Positions 32,534-42,412 are shown, counted from the first letter of the stretch. The stretch is DNA of 64,000 bases from Microbacterium sufflavum (GCF_023091155.1 NZ_JAHWXK010000003.1:1-64000), one strand, 5' to 3'. The notes: generated by a model from the letters alone, not told the origin. A program made the numbers and translations.

Positions 32534-33263
32534 CCAGCGCCTCGGCCAGGGTGAAGGCTCCGGCGTAGAGCGCCTTGCCGACGATGGCACCCTCGACGCC
32601 CAGCGGCACCAGCTCGCGCAGCGCCGCGATGTCGTCGAGGTTGGAGACCCCGCCGGAGGCCACGACCGGCTTCGGCGTGCGCGAGGTCACCTCGCGCAGC
32701 AGCTCCAGGTTCGGGCCGCGGAGTGTGCCGTCCTTCGTGACGTCGGTGACCACGTAGCGGCTGCAGCCGGCATCCTCCAGGCGCTCCAGCACCTCCCAGA
32801 GGTCGCCGCCCTCCTTGGTCCAGCCGCGGGCGGCGAGAGTGGTGCCGCGCACGTCGAGGCCGACCGCGATCGCCTCGCCGAAGCGGCTGATGACGTCGGC
32901 CGCCCACTCCGGGTTCTCCAGCGCGGCGGTACCGAGATTGATGCGCGCCGCGCCGCTCTCGAGCGCCGCCTCCAGGCTCGCATCGTCGCGGATGCCTCCG
33001 GAGAGCTCCACGTTCACGCCGCGGAACTGCTTGATGACCTTGCGCAGGATCGGTGCGTTGCTGCCGCGGCCGAACGCCGCGTCGAGGTCGACCAGGTGGA
33101 TCCAGGAGGCGCCCTGCGCGACCCACTCCCCTGCGGCGTCGAGCGGGTCGCCGTAGCTCGTCTCGGTGCCTGCCTCGCCCTGGGTGAGTCGGACGGCCTT
33201 GCCGCCGGCGACGTCCACCGCGGGGAGGAGCGTGAGCGAAGGTGACTGCGCGAAGTCGTTCAT
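32517..33263 (-). CDS. priA: Bifunctional HisA/TrpF phosphoribosyl isomerase (PriA)
   Basis: A 248-residue TIM-barrel enzyme isomerising ProFAR in histidine synthesis. The sequence [23 protein letters not shown] and [16 protein letters not shown] is the actinobacterial PriA type, which also performs the TrpF reaction of tryptophan synthesis; catalytic Asp residues (PAVDV and VTDVTKDG) are present. Dual activity is inferred from the family. It is cut off from hisH by an oppositely oriented MinD-like gene and must have its own promoter in 33264-33416. Confidence 0.93.
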   Translation of the reverse strand: MNDFAQSPSLTLLPAVDVAGGKAVRLTQGEAGTETSYGDPLDAAGEWVAQGASWIHLVDLDAAFGRGSNAPILRKVIKQFRGVNVELSGGIRDDASLEAALESGAARINLGTAALENPEWAADVISRFGEAIAVGLDVRGTTLAARGWTKEGGDLWEVLERLEDAGCSRYVVTDVTKDGTLRGPNLELLREVTSRTPKPVVASGGVSNLDDIAALRELVPLGVEGAIVGKALYAGAFTLAEALDVAGD

Positions 33264-33416
33264 GGGGTCCTTGGTTCGGGTGTCTCTGCGGCCCGAGCGG
33301 GCGCGACACACGAGGCTACCGCGGCGGTCGGCACCCACTCAAATGCATGACGCCGGCCGTCGGTCGCAGCGGCGCCGCCATCCATGCCTGACATTTCGTC
33401 GGGTAACATGCTACGG

Positions 33417-35114
33417 ATGTCAGCGCGAGAACCAGGGCCCCCGTCCGAGTACCGACGCGTCCGAGCCGACCAGGAGATCGCCGTCCCCCGCCCCCGGTCC
33501 GCCATCCGCGGCTCGGCCGCTCCCCGCCCGGCCGCCGAGTCGTCCGCCTCCCCGGCGCCGTGGCCCGCACGCGCTTCGGGGCGCGCGTCCCAGTCCGCGA
33601 CCCCCGCGGTCACCCCCACCCGCGCACCCGCACAGATCGCGGCACCCACGCGCGCCGCGACACCGTCACCGACCTCGGCACCGGTACCGGCCTCGGCAAC
33701 GGCACCGACACAGGCACAGGCACCGACACCGACACCGGCACCGACACAGGCACCGACACCGACACCGACACCGGCACCGACACAGGCACCGACACCGACA
33801 CCGACACAGATACCGACACCGACACCGACACCGACACCGGCACCGGCACCGACACCGACACCGACACCGACCGCGACACCGACACCGACACCGACGGTGA
33901 CCGCGACCGCGACACCGACACCGGTACGGACACCGACACAGGCACAGATGCCGGCTGTGGCGCCCACCCCCACCAGCACTCCGGCAGAGATCATCACCCC
34001 TGCCCCCGCATCCGCATCCGCTCAGTCCCCCGAACCCGTCGCGTCCCCTGCCCACGCATCCGCATCCGCGTCCCCCCGGTCCCCCGAACCCGCCGAGTCC
34101 CGCGCCGCCGGATCCGCCGACGCGTCCGCGCAGAACGCATCTGCGCACGCCGCATCGTCCGGGCGAAGCCGCCGTCGCTCGCCGCAGCGCGAGACCACGA
34201 CCCGCCCGTCCTTCCTCACCGAGGAGCTTCCGGCCGAGCCCGCCCGGATGGGGTTCCGCGGCGCCCTCAACCGCATCGGCATGGACTTCGGTCCCGGCTC
34301 CGTCGAGGAGGCGTTCCGCCGCGACGAGGCCGCTGTGAGTCGCCAGTGGTCCGGGCCGCGCACGATCGCGATCGTGAACAGCAAGGGCGGCGCGGGGAAG
34401 ACACCCACCACAGCGCTTCTCGCCGCGGTGTTCGCCCGGTTCGGGGGTGCGGGCGTGCTCGCCTGGGACAACCACCAGACGCGCGGGACCCTTGGCTGGC
34501 GCACGGAATCGGCATCACACCGCAACACCCTGCGGGAGATGCTCTCCGACAGCAGCCGCCTGATCAGCCCGGGCGCCCAAGCCGCTGACCTGGCGGACTA
34601 CGTTCATCACCAGCCGCGCGACCGTTTCGACGTCCTCCGCTCGCAGCCGCCACGCCTGGCACACGACGATCGCCTGGGCCCGGCCGAGGTCGACGTGCTG
34701 CACACGGTGGCCTCCCGGTTCTACCGACTCATCTTCGTCGACTCGGGCAACGATGAGACCGACCCGCTGTGGCGCCGGATGATCGACCACACGGATCAGC
34801 TCGTGGTCGCGACCACCTCCCGCGGAGACCACGCCGAGGCCGGGGCCCTCCTGCTCGAAGCCCTCGCCGAACGCGACGAGCGCTCGGCTCACCTCGTCGA
34901 GCAGGCGGTCGTGATCGTCTCGCAGGCCGATCCCCACGCGACACCGACCGAGATCGGCGCGGTGTCCGACGGGTACCGCTCGCTCTGCCGAGAGGTGCAT
35001 GCGATCCCGTTCGATCGGGAGATGGTCGACGGCCCGCTGCGCTACACCGCCCTCGCCGGACGGACGCAGCGAGCGTGGCTGTCGGCGGCGGCGGCCGTCG
35101 CCAGAGGGCTCTGA
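33417..35114 (+). CDS. MinD/ParA-like ATPase with a long Pro-Thr/Ala-rich N-terminal region
   Basis: A 565-residue protein. Residues ~20-255 are low complexity: alternating Pro-Thr dipeptides (~95-185) then Ser/Ala/Pro-rich. Residues ~310-565 form a ParA/MinD-type P-loop domain: deviant Walker A SKGGAGKTPTT (Lys323), a DNHQTRGTLG segment where classic ParA has DxDPQ, and FVDSGNDETDP in the switch position. It resembles the proline-rich MinD-like proteins linked to type VII secretion in actinobacteria (EspI-like), but no secretion gene is in view. A TAACAT box (33404-33409) lies seven bases before the ATG, fitting leaderless expression; an upstream in-frame ATG at 33384 is thus less likely. 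It interrupts the his genes in opposite orientation. Confidence 0.75.
   Translation: MSAREPGPPSEYRRVRADQEIAVPRPRSAIRGSAAPRPAAESSASPAPWPARASGRASQSATPAVTPTRAPAQIAAPTRAATPSPTSAPVPASATAPTQAQAPTPTPAPTQAPTPTPTPAPTQAPTPTPTQIPTPTPTPTPAPAPTPTPTPTATPTPTPTVTATATPTPVRTPTQAQMPAVAPTPTSTPAEIITPAPASASAQSPEPVASPAHASASASPRSPEPAESRAAGSADASAQNASAHAASSGRSRRRSPQRETTTRPSFLTEELPAEPARMGFRGALNRIGMDFGPGSVEEAFRRDEAAVSRQWSGPRTIAIVNSKGGAGKTPTTALLAAVFARFGGAGVLAWDNHQTRGTLGWRTESASHRNTLREMLSDSSRLISPGAQAADLADYVHHQPRDRFDVLRSQPPRLAHDDRLGPAEVDVLHTVASRFYRLIFVDSGNDETDPLWRRMIDHTDQLVVATTSRGDHAEAGALLLEALAERDERSAHLVEQAVVIVSQADPHATPTEIGAVSDGYRSLCREVHAIPFDREMVDGPLRYTALAGRTQRAWLSAAAAVARGL
33699..33951 (+). repeat. Degenerate hexanucleotide repeat (CCGACA type)
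   Basis: About 250 bases made largely of CCGACA-type hexamers with single-base variants (CCGGCA, CAGGCA), encoding Pro-Thr and Pro-Ala pairs in the MinD-like gene. Hexamer gain or loss keeps the reading frame, so the linker length can vary between strains without inactivating the protein. Runs of identical units are short enough to suggest decay since expansion. Confidence 0.9.
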
Positions 35115-35162
35115 CGCCGAACGGCCGGACCGGCCGCGTGCGACAGCCCCCGGCTCACGGGC

Positions 35163-35798
35163 TCAGAGGCTGGTGACCCAGTTGCGCAGCAGCTGGATGC
35201 CCGCCTCGCCCGACTTCTCCGGGTGGAACTGCGTCGCCGACAGCGGTCCGTTCTCCACGGCCGCCAGGAAGGGATCGCCGTAGGTGGCCCAGGTCAGCAC
35301 CGGCTGGGGGAACGGCGGGATCACGTCGAGCTCCCACGACTGCGCCGCGTAGGAGTGCACGAAGTAGAACCGCTCCTCCTCGATGCCGCGGAACAGCACC
35401 GTGTCCTCGCCGGGGTCGACCGTGTTCCAGCCCATGTGCGGCAGCACGGGAGCGTTGAGCTCGGTGACCGCGCCCGGCCACTCCCCCAGGCCCGCGGTGT
35501 CGTGGCCGCGCTCGACCCCGTGCTCGAACAGCACCTGCATGCCGACGCAGATGCCCAGCACGGGGCGACCGCCCGCGAGACGCCGCCCGATGATCTCGTC
35601 GCCCCCGTGCGCGTGCAGCGCATCACGCACGGCCTGGAACGCCCCGACCCCCGGCACGACGAGGCCGTCGGCCTCGAGCGCCTCACTGCGGTCGCGCGTG
35701 AGCACCGCGTCGGCGCCCGCAGCCACGAGCGCCTTGACCGCGGAGTGCACGTTGCCGGACTCGTAGTCGAAGACCGCGACGCGGGGTGCCGCGCTCAC
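35163..35798 (-). CDS. hisH: Imidazole glycerol phosphate synthase glutaminase subunit
   Basis: A 211-residue class I glutamine amidotransferase that feeds ammonia to HisF. The nucleophile is the Cys of GICVGMQ, and the His-Glu pair is in [19 protein letters not shown] and VVPGVGAF are typical HisH segments. GTG start overlapping the hisB stop (GTGA). hisF is not in the window. Confidence 0.95.
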   Translation of the reverse strand: MSAAPRVAVFDYESGNVHSAVKALVAAGADAVLTRDRSEALEADGLVVPGVGAFQAVRDALHAHGGDEIIGRRLAGGRPVLGICVGMQVLFEHGVERGHDTAGLGEWPGAVTELNAPVLPHMGWNTVDPGEDTVLFRGIEEERFYFVHSYAAQSWELDVIPPFPQPVLTWATYGDPFLAAVENGPLSATQFHPEKSGEAGIQLLRNWVTSL

Positions 35799-36412
35799 AG
35801 GGCCCCCTTGGTGGACGGGATGCCGTCGACGAGCGGGTCGAGCGCCTTCGCCTGACGGAACGCGCGCGCGAAGGCCTTGTACTCCGCCTCGGCGATGTGG
35901 TGCGGGTCACGGCCGCCGAGCACGCGCACGTGCACCGTCAGCGCGGCGTTGAACGCGATGGCCTCGAAGGAGTGGCGCACGAGCGAGCCCGTGAAGTGCC
36001 CGCCGATGAGGTGCTGCTCGAAACCGACGGGCTCGCCCTCGTGCACGAGGTACGGACGACCGGAGATATCGACCACGGCCTGCGCCAGCGCCTCGTCGAG
36101 CGGCACGAGCGCATCGCCGTAGCGCGAGATGCCCGCCTTGTCGCCCAGGGCTTCCAGGATGGCCTGACCCAGCACGATCGAGACGTCTTCCACGGTGTGG
36201 TGAGCGTCGATGTGCGTGTCGCCGGAGGCGCGGACGGTGAGATCGGTCAGCGAGTGCTTCGCGAACGCCGTCAGCATGTGGTCGAAGAACGGCACCGAGG
36301 TGTCGATGCGGCTCACCCCGGTGCCGTCGAGGTTCAGCTCCAGCTCGACGGTCGACTCCGACGTGCTGCGCACACGACGCGCGGTGCGGGCGGGGTTCGC
36401 GGGGGTGGTCAT
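35795..36412 (-). CDS. hisB: Imidazoleglycerol-phosphate dehydratase
   Basis: A 205-residue manganese enzyme making imidazole-acetol phosphate. The metal-binding repeats are intact: [18 protein letters not shown] and [29 protein letters not shown]. It is the single-domain form, without the phosphatase fusion of enterobacteria. Start at 36412 overlaps the hisC stop (ATGA). Confidence 0.96.
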   Translation of the reverse strand: MTTPANPARTARRVRSTSESTVELELNLDGTGVSRIDTSVPFFDHMLTAFAKHSLTDLTVRASGDTHIDAHHTVEDVSIVLGQAILEALGDKAGISRYGDALVPLDEALAQAVVDISGRPYLVHEGEPVGFEQHLIGGHFTGSLVRHSFEAIAFNAALTVHVRVLGGRDPHHIAEAEYKAFARAFRQAKALDPLVDGIPSTKGAL

Positions 36413-37494
36413 GATGCCGATCCTATCGAGGCCAGGGCGTCCAGGAACGCGGTCGTCTCGGCCTCGGTGCCCGCGCTGACGCGGAGGTGGCCGGGGATGC
36501 CGACGTCGCGCACGAGCACGCCGCGGTCGTACAACTGCCGCCACGTGGCCTGCGGGTCGGCCACGCCACCGAACAGCACGAAGTTCGACCAGGACTCGTG
36601 GGGCGTGTACCCCAGTGCCTCCAGCGTCGCTGTGATGCGGTCGCGCTGCTCGACGATCTCCTCGACCATGCCGAGCATCACGTCGGCGTTGCGCAGCGCC
36701 GCCACCGCCGCGGCCTGCGTGAGCGCGCTCAGGTGATACGGCAGCCGCACGAGGCGGAGCGCGTCGATGAACGCGGGGTCTGCGGCCAGGTAGCCGACGC
36801 GCGCTCCGGCGAACGCGAAGGCCTTGCTCATGGTGCGCGACACAGCGAGCCGCGGACGGCCGTCGAGGAGCGTGAGCGCGGACGGCGCGTCATGCGGTGC
36901 GAACTCCTGATATGCCTCGTCGACGATCACGACGCCGCGCGCGGCCTCGTAGACCGCCGCGACGACGTCGAGCCCGAGCGGCGTACCGGTGGGGTTGTTG
37001 GGCGAGCACAAGATCACCACGTCGGGGTCGGCGGCGCGCACCTGTTCCGCGGCTTCCTCCGGGGTGATCGAGTAGTCGGGGTGCCGGGTGCCGGCGACCC
37101 ACGACGCACCCGTGCCCTGCGCGATCAGCGGATACATCGAGTAGGTCGGAGCGAAGCCGAACGCCGTCCGCCCCGGTCCGCCGAACGCCTGCAGGATGTG
37201 CTGCAGCACCTCGTTCGAGCCGTTGCCCGCCCAGATCTGCTCGGCCGTGAGCCCGTGACCGAGGTAGTCCGCGAACGCCTCCCGCAGCGTGGTGAACTCC
37301 CGGTCGGGATAGCGGTTGACGTCGCGGATCGCCACGGCGATGTCGTCGAGGATGTCGCTGGCGACCTCGTCAGGAACGGGATGCGTGTTCTCGTTGACGT
37401 TGAGGGCGATCGGGAGCGGTGCCTGCGGTGCGCCGTACGGAGTGAGTCCGCGCAGATCGTCGCGCAGCGGGAGATCGTTGAGGGAGAGGGTCAC
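36409..37494 (-). CDS. hisC: Histidinol-phosphate aminotransferase
   Basis: A 361-residue class I/II PLP aminotransferase. Visible: [10 protein letters not shown] near the N-terminus, [27 protein letters not shown] and the PLP-lysine [16 protein letters not shown]. The start is placed at GTG 37494 rather than the ATG at 37503 because a TAACAT box (37502-37507) overlaps that ATG and sits exactly seven bases before the GTG. It heads hisC-hisB-hisH; hisD, often the first gene in other actinobacteria, is absent here. Confidence 0.93.
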   Translation of the reverse strand: MTLSLNDLPLRDDLRGLTPYGAPQAPLPIALNVNENTHPVPDEVASDILDDIAVAIRDVNRYPDREFTTLREAFADYLGHGLTAEQIWAGNGSNEVLQHILQAFGGPGRTAFGFAPTYSMYPLIAQGTGASWVAGTRHPDYSITPEEAAEQVRAADPDVVILCSPNNPTGTPLGLDVVAAVYEAARGVVIVDEAYQEFAPHDAPSALTLLDGRPRLAVSRTMSKAFAFAGARVGYLAADPAFIDALRLVRLPYHLSALTQAAAVAALRNADVMLGMVEEIVEQRDRITATLEALGYTPHESWSNFVLFGGVADPQATWRQLYDRGVLVRDVGIPGHLRVSAGTEAETTAFLDALASIGSAS

Positions 37495-37537
37495 CCTATC
37501 CATGTTAAGAGGACGAGGCGGCACCGACGGCCATGCG

Positions 37538-37906
37538 TCACTCCGCGTACTGCGCCGGGATCGCGAGCTCCTGACCGATCTGGATCTCTCCGCCGCGGAG
37601 CAGGTTCATGCGGCTGATGTCGCCGATCACGTCGCGCGGGTCGGCCTCGGGAGCGATCGAGCCGGCGATCGACCAGAGGGTGTCACCGGGCATGACCGTG
37701 ATGGTCTCGACGGCGGCCACGGGCTTGTCGGCACCGGAGGCGATGGCGCTGCCGCCGCTGATCGCCGCGAAGGCGATGCCGACGGCGAGCGGGACGGACG
37801 CGACCGCGAGCAGCACACCGCGACCGCGAGCCGTGAGCCGGAGCCGCGTGGCCGGACGGGCCGTGGCGGAGATCGCGGTCGCGGTGCTGAGGCTGATGGT
37901 GCTCAT
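37538..37906 (-). CDS. LysM-domain membrane protein, likely SOS-controlled
   Basis: A 122-residue protein with one transmembrane segment (~28-55) and a C-terminal LysM peptidoglycan-binding domain (~66-118: ITVMPGDTLWSIAGSI to IQIGQELAIPAQ). It diverges from lexA. In other actinobacteria and in Bacillus the lexA neighbour is a LysM protein that delays division during the SOS response (ChiZ of Mycobacterium, YneA of Bacillus), which suggests the same role. AAGGAG lies five bases before the ATG. Its promoter overlaps a LexA-like half-site. Confidence 0.85.
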   Translation of the reverse strand: MSTISLSTATAISATARPATRLRLTARGRGVLLAVASVPLAVGIAFAAISGGSAIASGADKPVAAVETITVMPGDTLWSIAGSIAPEADPRDVIGDISRMNLLRGGEIQIGQELAIPAQYAE

Positions 37907-38009
37907 GTCTGCTCCTTCACTGTCCCGGCGCCGCGAGGGCCCGGGGAGGTTGGCGTAGCGTTCGCATCCGCGACTCGGCCGGGAGCCGTGAATGCGAAGC
38001 TACGTTCCG

Positions 38010-38040
38010 AAGATATCTTCGAGTTCGAACATCTGTCAAG
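38010..38040 (-). promoter_or_regulatory. LysM-gene promoter overlapped by a LexA-type box
   Basis: Leftward promoter with perfect -35 TTGACA (38034-38039), 18-base spacer and -10 TATCTT (38010-38015). TCGAACATCTGTCAAG (38025-38040) matches the actinobacterial SOS consensus TCGAAC-N4-GTTCGA fully in one half and partly in the other, and covers the -35. A second perfect half-site, TCGAAC, lies at about 38079-38084 toward lexA. CGAAGATATCTTCG (38008-38021) is a perfect 14-base palindrome. Confidence 0.65.
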
Positions 38041-38194
38041 CTGTCTTCGAAACCCTGTCCACGAATCGTCCGACACGCTCGAACAGATCTTCCAGATCGG
38101 CGCGATTCTCGGATACGGTTTCGACAAGGACACCCCACCACGGGCCACCGACATTCGAAGAGCGACGTCGGATCTCACGCACTGAAGGAGCATC

Positions 38195-38887
38195 ATGAGC
38201 GAGACCACAGCCCCGGAGTCGGAGGCGCCGCGGACCCGCCGTCGCAAGAGCCTCAGCCCCAAGCAGATGGCGATCCTGGAGGTCATCCAGGCCGCCATCG
38301 CCCAGAACGGCTACCCGCCGAGCATGCGCGAGATCGGCGACGCCGTCGGGCTCAAGTCGCTCTCCAGCGTCACGCACCAGCTCGGCCAGCTGGAGCTGAG
38401 CGGCTACCTGCGTCGAGACCCGGGCAAGACGCGCGCCATGGAGGTGCTGATCGACCTGCCCGGCACCGGCTCCGGCGCCGAGAACCCGGCCGATGTCACG
38501 ACTCCCGTCGGCGACGCCGCGCTCGTGCCCCTCGTCGGCCGCATCGCCGCCGGCGTGCCCATCACCGCGGACCAGCAGGTCGAGGAGATCTTCCCGCTCC
38601 CCCGGCAGCTCGTCGGCAAGGGCGACCTGTTCATGCTCAAGGTCTCCGGCGAGTCGATGATCGACGCCGCCATCTGCGACGGCGACTGGGTCGTCGTCCG
38701 CTCGCAGCACGACGCCGAGAACGGCGAGATCGTCGCGGCGATGCTCGATGGCGAGGCCACCGTCAAGGTGCTCCGTCGCCGCGATGGACACACGTGGCTG
38801 CTGCCGCGGAACACCGCCTTCGAGCCCATCCTCGGCGACGAGGCCGTGGTGCTCGGCAAGGTCGTCGCGGTGCTGCGAGCCGTCTGA
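38195..38887 (+). CDS. lexA: LexA repressor
   Basis: A 230-residue SOS repressor and self-cleaving serine protease. The N-terminal winged helix ([34 protein letters not shown]) is followed by the cleavage site Ala119-Gly120 (RIAAGVP), catalytic Ser154 (SGESM) and Lys191 (ATVKVL). AAGGAG lies five bases before the ATG. It diverges from the LysM gene and is followed by a bidirectional terminator. Confidence 0.96.
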   Translation: MSETTAPESEAPRTRRRKSLSPKQMAILEVIQAAIAQNGYPPSMREIGDAVGLKSLSSVTHQLGQLELSGYLRRDPGKTRAMEVLIDLPGTGSGAENPADVTTPVGDAALVPLVGRIAAGVPITADQQVEEIFPLPRQLVGKGDLFMLKVSGESMIDAAICDGDWVVVRSQHDAENGEIVAAMLDGEATVKVLRRRDGHTWLLPRNTAFEPILGDEAVVLGKVVAVLRAV

Positions 38888-38896
38888 CCCGGACAC

Positions 38897-38936
38897 GACG
38901 AAGGCCCTCCCCGATCGCTCGGAGAGGGCCTTCGTC
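38897..38936. terminator. Bidirectional terminator between lexA and metE
   Basis: Perfect 13-base inverted repeat GACGAAGGCCCTC (38897-38909) and GAGGGCCTTCGTC (38924-38936) between the convergent lexA and metE genes. Confidence 0.85.
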
Positions 38937-38942
38937 ACATGA

Positions 38943-41255
38943 TCAGACCGAGGCGCCCACCTCGGCGCGCACGCGGCGCGTGGCCTCGACGATGTTCCGC
39001 AGCGACGCGGTGGTCTCCTCGTAGCCGCGGGTCTTGAGGCCGCAGTCCGGGTTGACCCAGAGCTGCCGCGTGGGGATCTCCTCCACGGCGCGACGCAGCA
39101 GGGACTCCACCTCCTCCACCGCGGGAACCCGCGGGGAGTGGATGTCGTAGACGCCGGGGCCGATGCCGTGGTCGAACCCGGCCTCGGCGATGTCCGCGAC
39201 GACCTCCATCCGGCTGCGGGCGGCCTCGATGGACGTGACGTCGGCGTCCAGCGCGCGGATCGCGTCGATCACGACACCGAACTCCGAGTAGCAGAGGTGC
39301 GTGTGCACCTGCGTGCCCGGTGCTGCCCCACCGGTCGCCAGACGGAACGACGCCACCGACCAGTCCAGGTAGGACGGCTGATCGGCCTTCTTCAGCGGCA
39401 GCAGCTCGCGCAGGGCCGGCTCGTCGACCTGGATCACGGCGATGCCCGCAGCCTCGAGGTCGGCGATCTCCTCGCGCAGCGCCAGCGCGACCTGGTTCGC
39501 GGTCTCCCCCAGCGGCTGGTCGTCGCGCACGAACGACCACGCGAGGATCGTCACCGGCCCCGTGAGCATGCCCTTGAGGTGCTTCGCGGTGAGCGACTGC
39601 GCGTATCCGGACCAGTCGACCGTGATCGGTGCCGGCCGGGAGACGTCGCCCCACAGGATCGACGGGCGTGTGGCGCGCGAGCCGTACGACTGCACCCACC
39701 CGTGCTCCGTGACCGCGAAGCCGTCGAGGTTCTCGGCGAAGTACTGCACCATGTCGTTGCGCTCCGGCTCCCCGTGCACCAGCACGTCGAGTCCGAGGTC
39801 CTCCTGCAGCGACACGACCGCGGCGATCTCCCGGCGCAGGAAGTCGTCGTAGTCGTCGCGGGGGATCTCACCGCGCGTGAACCGTGCCCGTGCGCGACGG
39901 ATGTCGGCGGTCTGCGGGAACGACCCGATCGTCGTCAGGGGCAGGACCGGGAGGCCGAGGGCCTCCTGCGCACTCTCCCGCTCCTCGTAGGACACCCGCG
40001 AGAAGTCGGCGTCGACGAGCGCCCGCTCGCGCACCGCGCCGTCGCGCACGCCCGGCGCGTCCAGCCGGTCGCGCAGGGCCGCCGAGGCCTCGTCGAGCTC
40101 GGCGGCGATCGCCTCGGGACCCTGCGACAGCCCGCGGGCCAGAACACCGACCTGCTGCACCTTCTGATCGGCGAACGCCAGCCACGACACCAGGCGGGGG
40201 TCGAGCGAGGTCTCGTCGGCGACGTCGTGCGGCACGTGCAGCAGTGAGGTCGAGGTGGAGGCCGACACGGCCGCGGCCCCCAGGTCGCGCAGACGCTCGA
40301 GCGTGGCGAACGCCGCGGCCAGGTCGCCCCGCCAGATGTTGTGCCCGTCGATCACGCCGCCGACGAGCGTCTTGTCCGCGAGACCCTCCGCCGCGGACGG
40401 CACAGCGCCCCGGACCAGGTCGACCGCGATCGCCTCGACGGGTGCGGCCGCGAGGACCGGGAACACGGCGTCGAGCGCCGCGTACGGGGCGGCGACGAGG
40501 ATCGACGGACGGTCCTCCGCTCCCCCGAGCACGGCGAGTGCACGTTCGGCCGCGGTCGCCAGGGCGGCGGTGTCGGCGGGGAGCGACTCGCTCACGAGCG
40601 CCGGCTCGTCGAGCTGCACCCAGGTCGCTCCCGCGGCCCGGAGGCGGGCGAGCAGCTCCCGGTACACGGGGAGCACGTCGTCCAGGCGCGACAGCGGATC
40701 GAAGCCCTCGGGGGCGTCGTCCGAGGCCTTCGCGAGCGCCAGCAGGGTAACCGGGCCGACCACGACCGGGCGCGTGGTGAAGCCTGCGGCAGCGGCCTCT
40801 GCGACCTCGCGCACGAGCCGGTCGCTGGACAGCGAGAACACCGTCTCCGGACCGATCTCCGGCACGAGGTAGTGGTAGTTCGAGTCGAACCACTTCGTCA
40901 TCTCCAGGGGCGCGCGCTCCCCCTCGCCCCGCGCGATCGTGAAGTACGCCGGGAGGCCGACCGTGCCGTCGGCGGCGCGCAGGTGCTCGAAGCGCGAGGG
41001 GATCGCGCCCACGGTCACCGCGGCGTCGAGCACCTGGTCGTAGAACGAGAAGGACTCCGGGATCGCGGAGTCGTCCCGGCCGAGGCCGAGCGCGGCGAGC
41101 CGCTCTCGGGTGGCGGCGCGCAGCTCGGCGGCCGTGCGCTCCAGCTCCTGCTCGTCGATGCGGCCCGCCCAGAACGCCTCGACGGCCTTCTTGAGCTCGC
41201 GGCGACGGCCGATGCGGGGGTAGCCGAGGATGGTTCCCTCGGGGAATGCGGTCAT
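38943..41255 (-). CDS. metE: Cobalamin-independent methionine synthase
   Basis: A 770-residue zinc enzyme transferring a methyl group from methyltetrahydrofolate polyglutamate to homocysteine. The N-terminal barrel (GYPRIGRRRELKKAVEAFW) and C-terminal barrel with zinc/homocysteine ligands (VLVHGEPERNDMVQYF, THLCYSEF, VNPDCGLKTR) are intact. AAAGGA lies six bases before the ATG. It starts 22 bases after metF, so the two form metFE. No B12 riboswitch could be recognised upstream of either gene. Confidence 0.97.
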   Translation of the reverse strand: MTAFPEGTILGYPRIGRRRELKKAVEAFWAGRIDEQELERTAAELRAATRERLAALGLGRDDSAIPESFSFYDQVLDAAVTVGAIPSRFEHLRAADGTVGLPAYFTIARGEGERAPLEMTKWFDSNYHYLVPEIGPETVFSLSSDRLVREVAEAAAAGFTTRPVVVGPVTLLALAKASDDAPEGFDPLSRLDDVLPVYRELLARLRAAGATWVQLDEPALVSESLPADTAALATAAERALAVLGGAEDRPSILVAAPYAALDAVFPVLAAAPVEAIAVDLVRGAVPSAAEGLADKTLVGGVIDGHNIWRGDLAAAFATLERLRDLGAAAVSASTSTSLLHVPHDVADETSLDPRLVSWLAFADQKVQQVGVLARGLSQGPEAIAAELDEASAALRDRLDAPGVRDGAVRERALVDADFSRVSYEERESAQEALGLPVLPLTTIGSFPQTADIRRARARFTRGEIPRDDYDDFLRREIAAVVSLQEDLGLDVLVHGEPERNDMVQYFAENLDGFAVTEHGWVQSYGSRATRPSILWGDVSRPAPITVDWSGYAQSLTAKHLKGMLTGPVTILAWSFVRDDQPLGETANQVALALREEIADLEAAGIAVIQVDEPALRELLPLKKADQPSYLDWSVASFRLATGGAAPGTQVHTHLCYSEFGVVIDAIRALDADVTSIEAARSRMEVVADIAEAGFDHGIGPGVYDIHSPRVPAVEEVESLLRRAVEEIPTRQLWVNPDCGLKTRGYEETTASLRNIVEATRRVRAEVGASV

Positions 41256-41277
41256 GGTGTTTCCTTTCGGCGGGGGT

Positions 41278-42225
41278 CTAACGGCGCAGAGCCGGGAGGA
41301 TGCCGGCTTCGGCGAGGACGGTGAGGACGGTCTCGTGCTGGTTGAAGGCGTAGAGGTGCACGCCGGGGGCGCCGCCGGCCACGACCTGCGCGGCCAGGCG
41401 CGCGGCCCAGGCGATGCCGATCTCGCGGCGCCCCTCGGCGGTCGGCTCCACGTCGAGGGCGATGGAGAGCTCTCCGGGCAGCTCCTCTCCCGTGAGCTCC
41501 AGCACGCGGGAAAGCCGAGCGGGCGAGGTGATGGGCATGATGCCGGGCAGGATCGGGATGGTCACCCCGGCCGCGCGGGCACGCTCCACGAAGGCCAGGT
41601 AGTCGTCGGCGTGGAAGAACAGCTGCGTGATCGCGAACGTCGCACCGGCGGCCTGCTTCGCGAGCAGGGCCTCCACGTCCTGCGTGCGGTGGGTCGCCCG
41701 GGGGTGGCCCTTCGGGAACGCGGCCACCGCGATGTTCACCCTCCGCCGCGGCGCGACCCGGGCGGCACCGGGGATCCCGGGAACCGGCGACTCCTCGTAC
41801 GGCGCACGCTCGGCCTGCACGCGGTCGATCAGCTGGACGAGCTGGGCCGCGCTCTCCAGGTCGCCGAGGAAGTCCTCGGTCTGCCCGGCGGGCGGGTCGC
41901 CCCGCAGGGCGAGGAAGCTGAGGATCCCCGCGTCGAGGAACTCGCGGATGAGCGCGGTCGCCCCGGCGTAGGTGTTGCCGACGCAGGTGAGATGAGCGAG
42001 GGGCTCGACGTCGGTGTGGGTGCGGATGAAGCGCAGCACGTCGAGCGAGCGCCCCCCGGTGGAGCCGCCGGCACCGTAGGTCACCGACAGGAACTCCGGA
42101 CCGGCTGCGGCCAGGCGCAGGACGGTCTCGTGCAGCCCCTCCTCGCTCGACGCGTTGCGCGGGGGGTAGAGCTCGAAGGAGAACGGCACGCGGGCGGTGC
42201 CGGTGGTGTCGATCTCGGTGGACAT
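41278..42225 (-). CDS. metF: 5,10-methylenetetrahydrofolate reductase
   Basis: A 315-residue FAD-dependent reductase supplying the methyl donor to MetE. Motifs include FSFELYPPRN, SVTYGAGGSTGGRSLD, HLTCVGNTYAGA and LRGDPPAG. Start at 42225 (MSTEIDTTG) is preceded by AGGAG in CCAGGAGTGAAG. A TAGGTT box at 42344-42349 would give a leader of about 110 bases containing an ACGCCC-N10-GGGCGT hairpin; its role is unknown. Its upstream neighbour is the divergent S9 peptidase. Confidence 0.95.
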   Translation of the reverse strand: MSTEIDTTGTARVPFSFELYPPRNASSEEGLHETVLRLAAAGPEFLSVTYGAGGSTGGRSLDVLRFIRTHTDVEPLAHLTCVGNTYAGATALIREFLDAGILSFLALRGDPPAGQTEDFLGDLESAAQLVQLIDRVQAERAPYEESPVPGIPGAARVAPRRRVNIAVAAFPKGHPRATHRTQDVEALLAKQAAGATFAITQLFFHADDYLAFVERARAAGVTIPILPGIMPITSPARLSRVLELTGEELPGELSIALDVEPTAEGRREIGIAWAARLAAQVVAGGAPGVHLYAFNQHETVLTVLAEAGILPALRR

Positions 42226-42412
42226 CTTCACTCCTGGGGACAGGGGGCCGGGGCGCGCGGACGGCACGGGAGGCGTGTCGTTCGCGGGCGGGTGCCGGGC
42301 TCGGCTGTCGCTCCACGCCCTGGACGAACCGGGCGTTTCCAGCAACCTAGAACAGCCCCGCGCGGGGCCGCACGTGTGTGACGCCGTGTGTCGGTCCGCC
42401 TAGGCTCGAGGC

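Noticed and set aside
33610..33945. Minus-strand frame of alternating Val-Ser residues
   Set aside because: It is only the complement of the hexanucleotide repeat; no start signal or flanking coding pattern supports it.
33699..33951. Possible CRISPR array
   Set aside because: The repeat unit is six bases with no spacers and lies inside a coding frame.
42226..42412. B12 or SAM riboswitch upstream of metFE
   Set aside because: The leader has a hairpin but none of the conserved B12-box or SAM-aptamer motifs that I could recognise.
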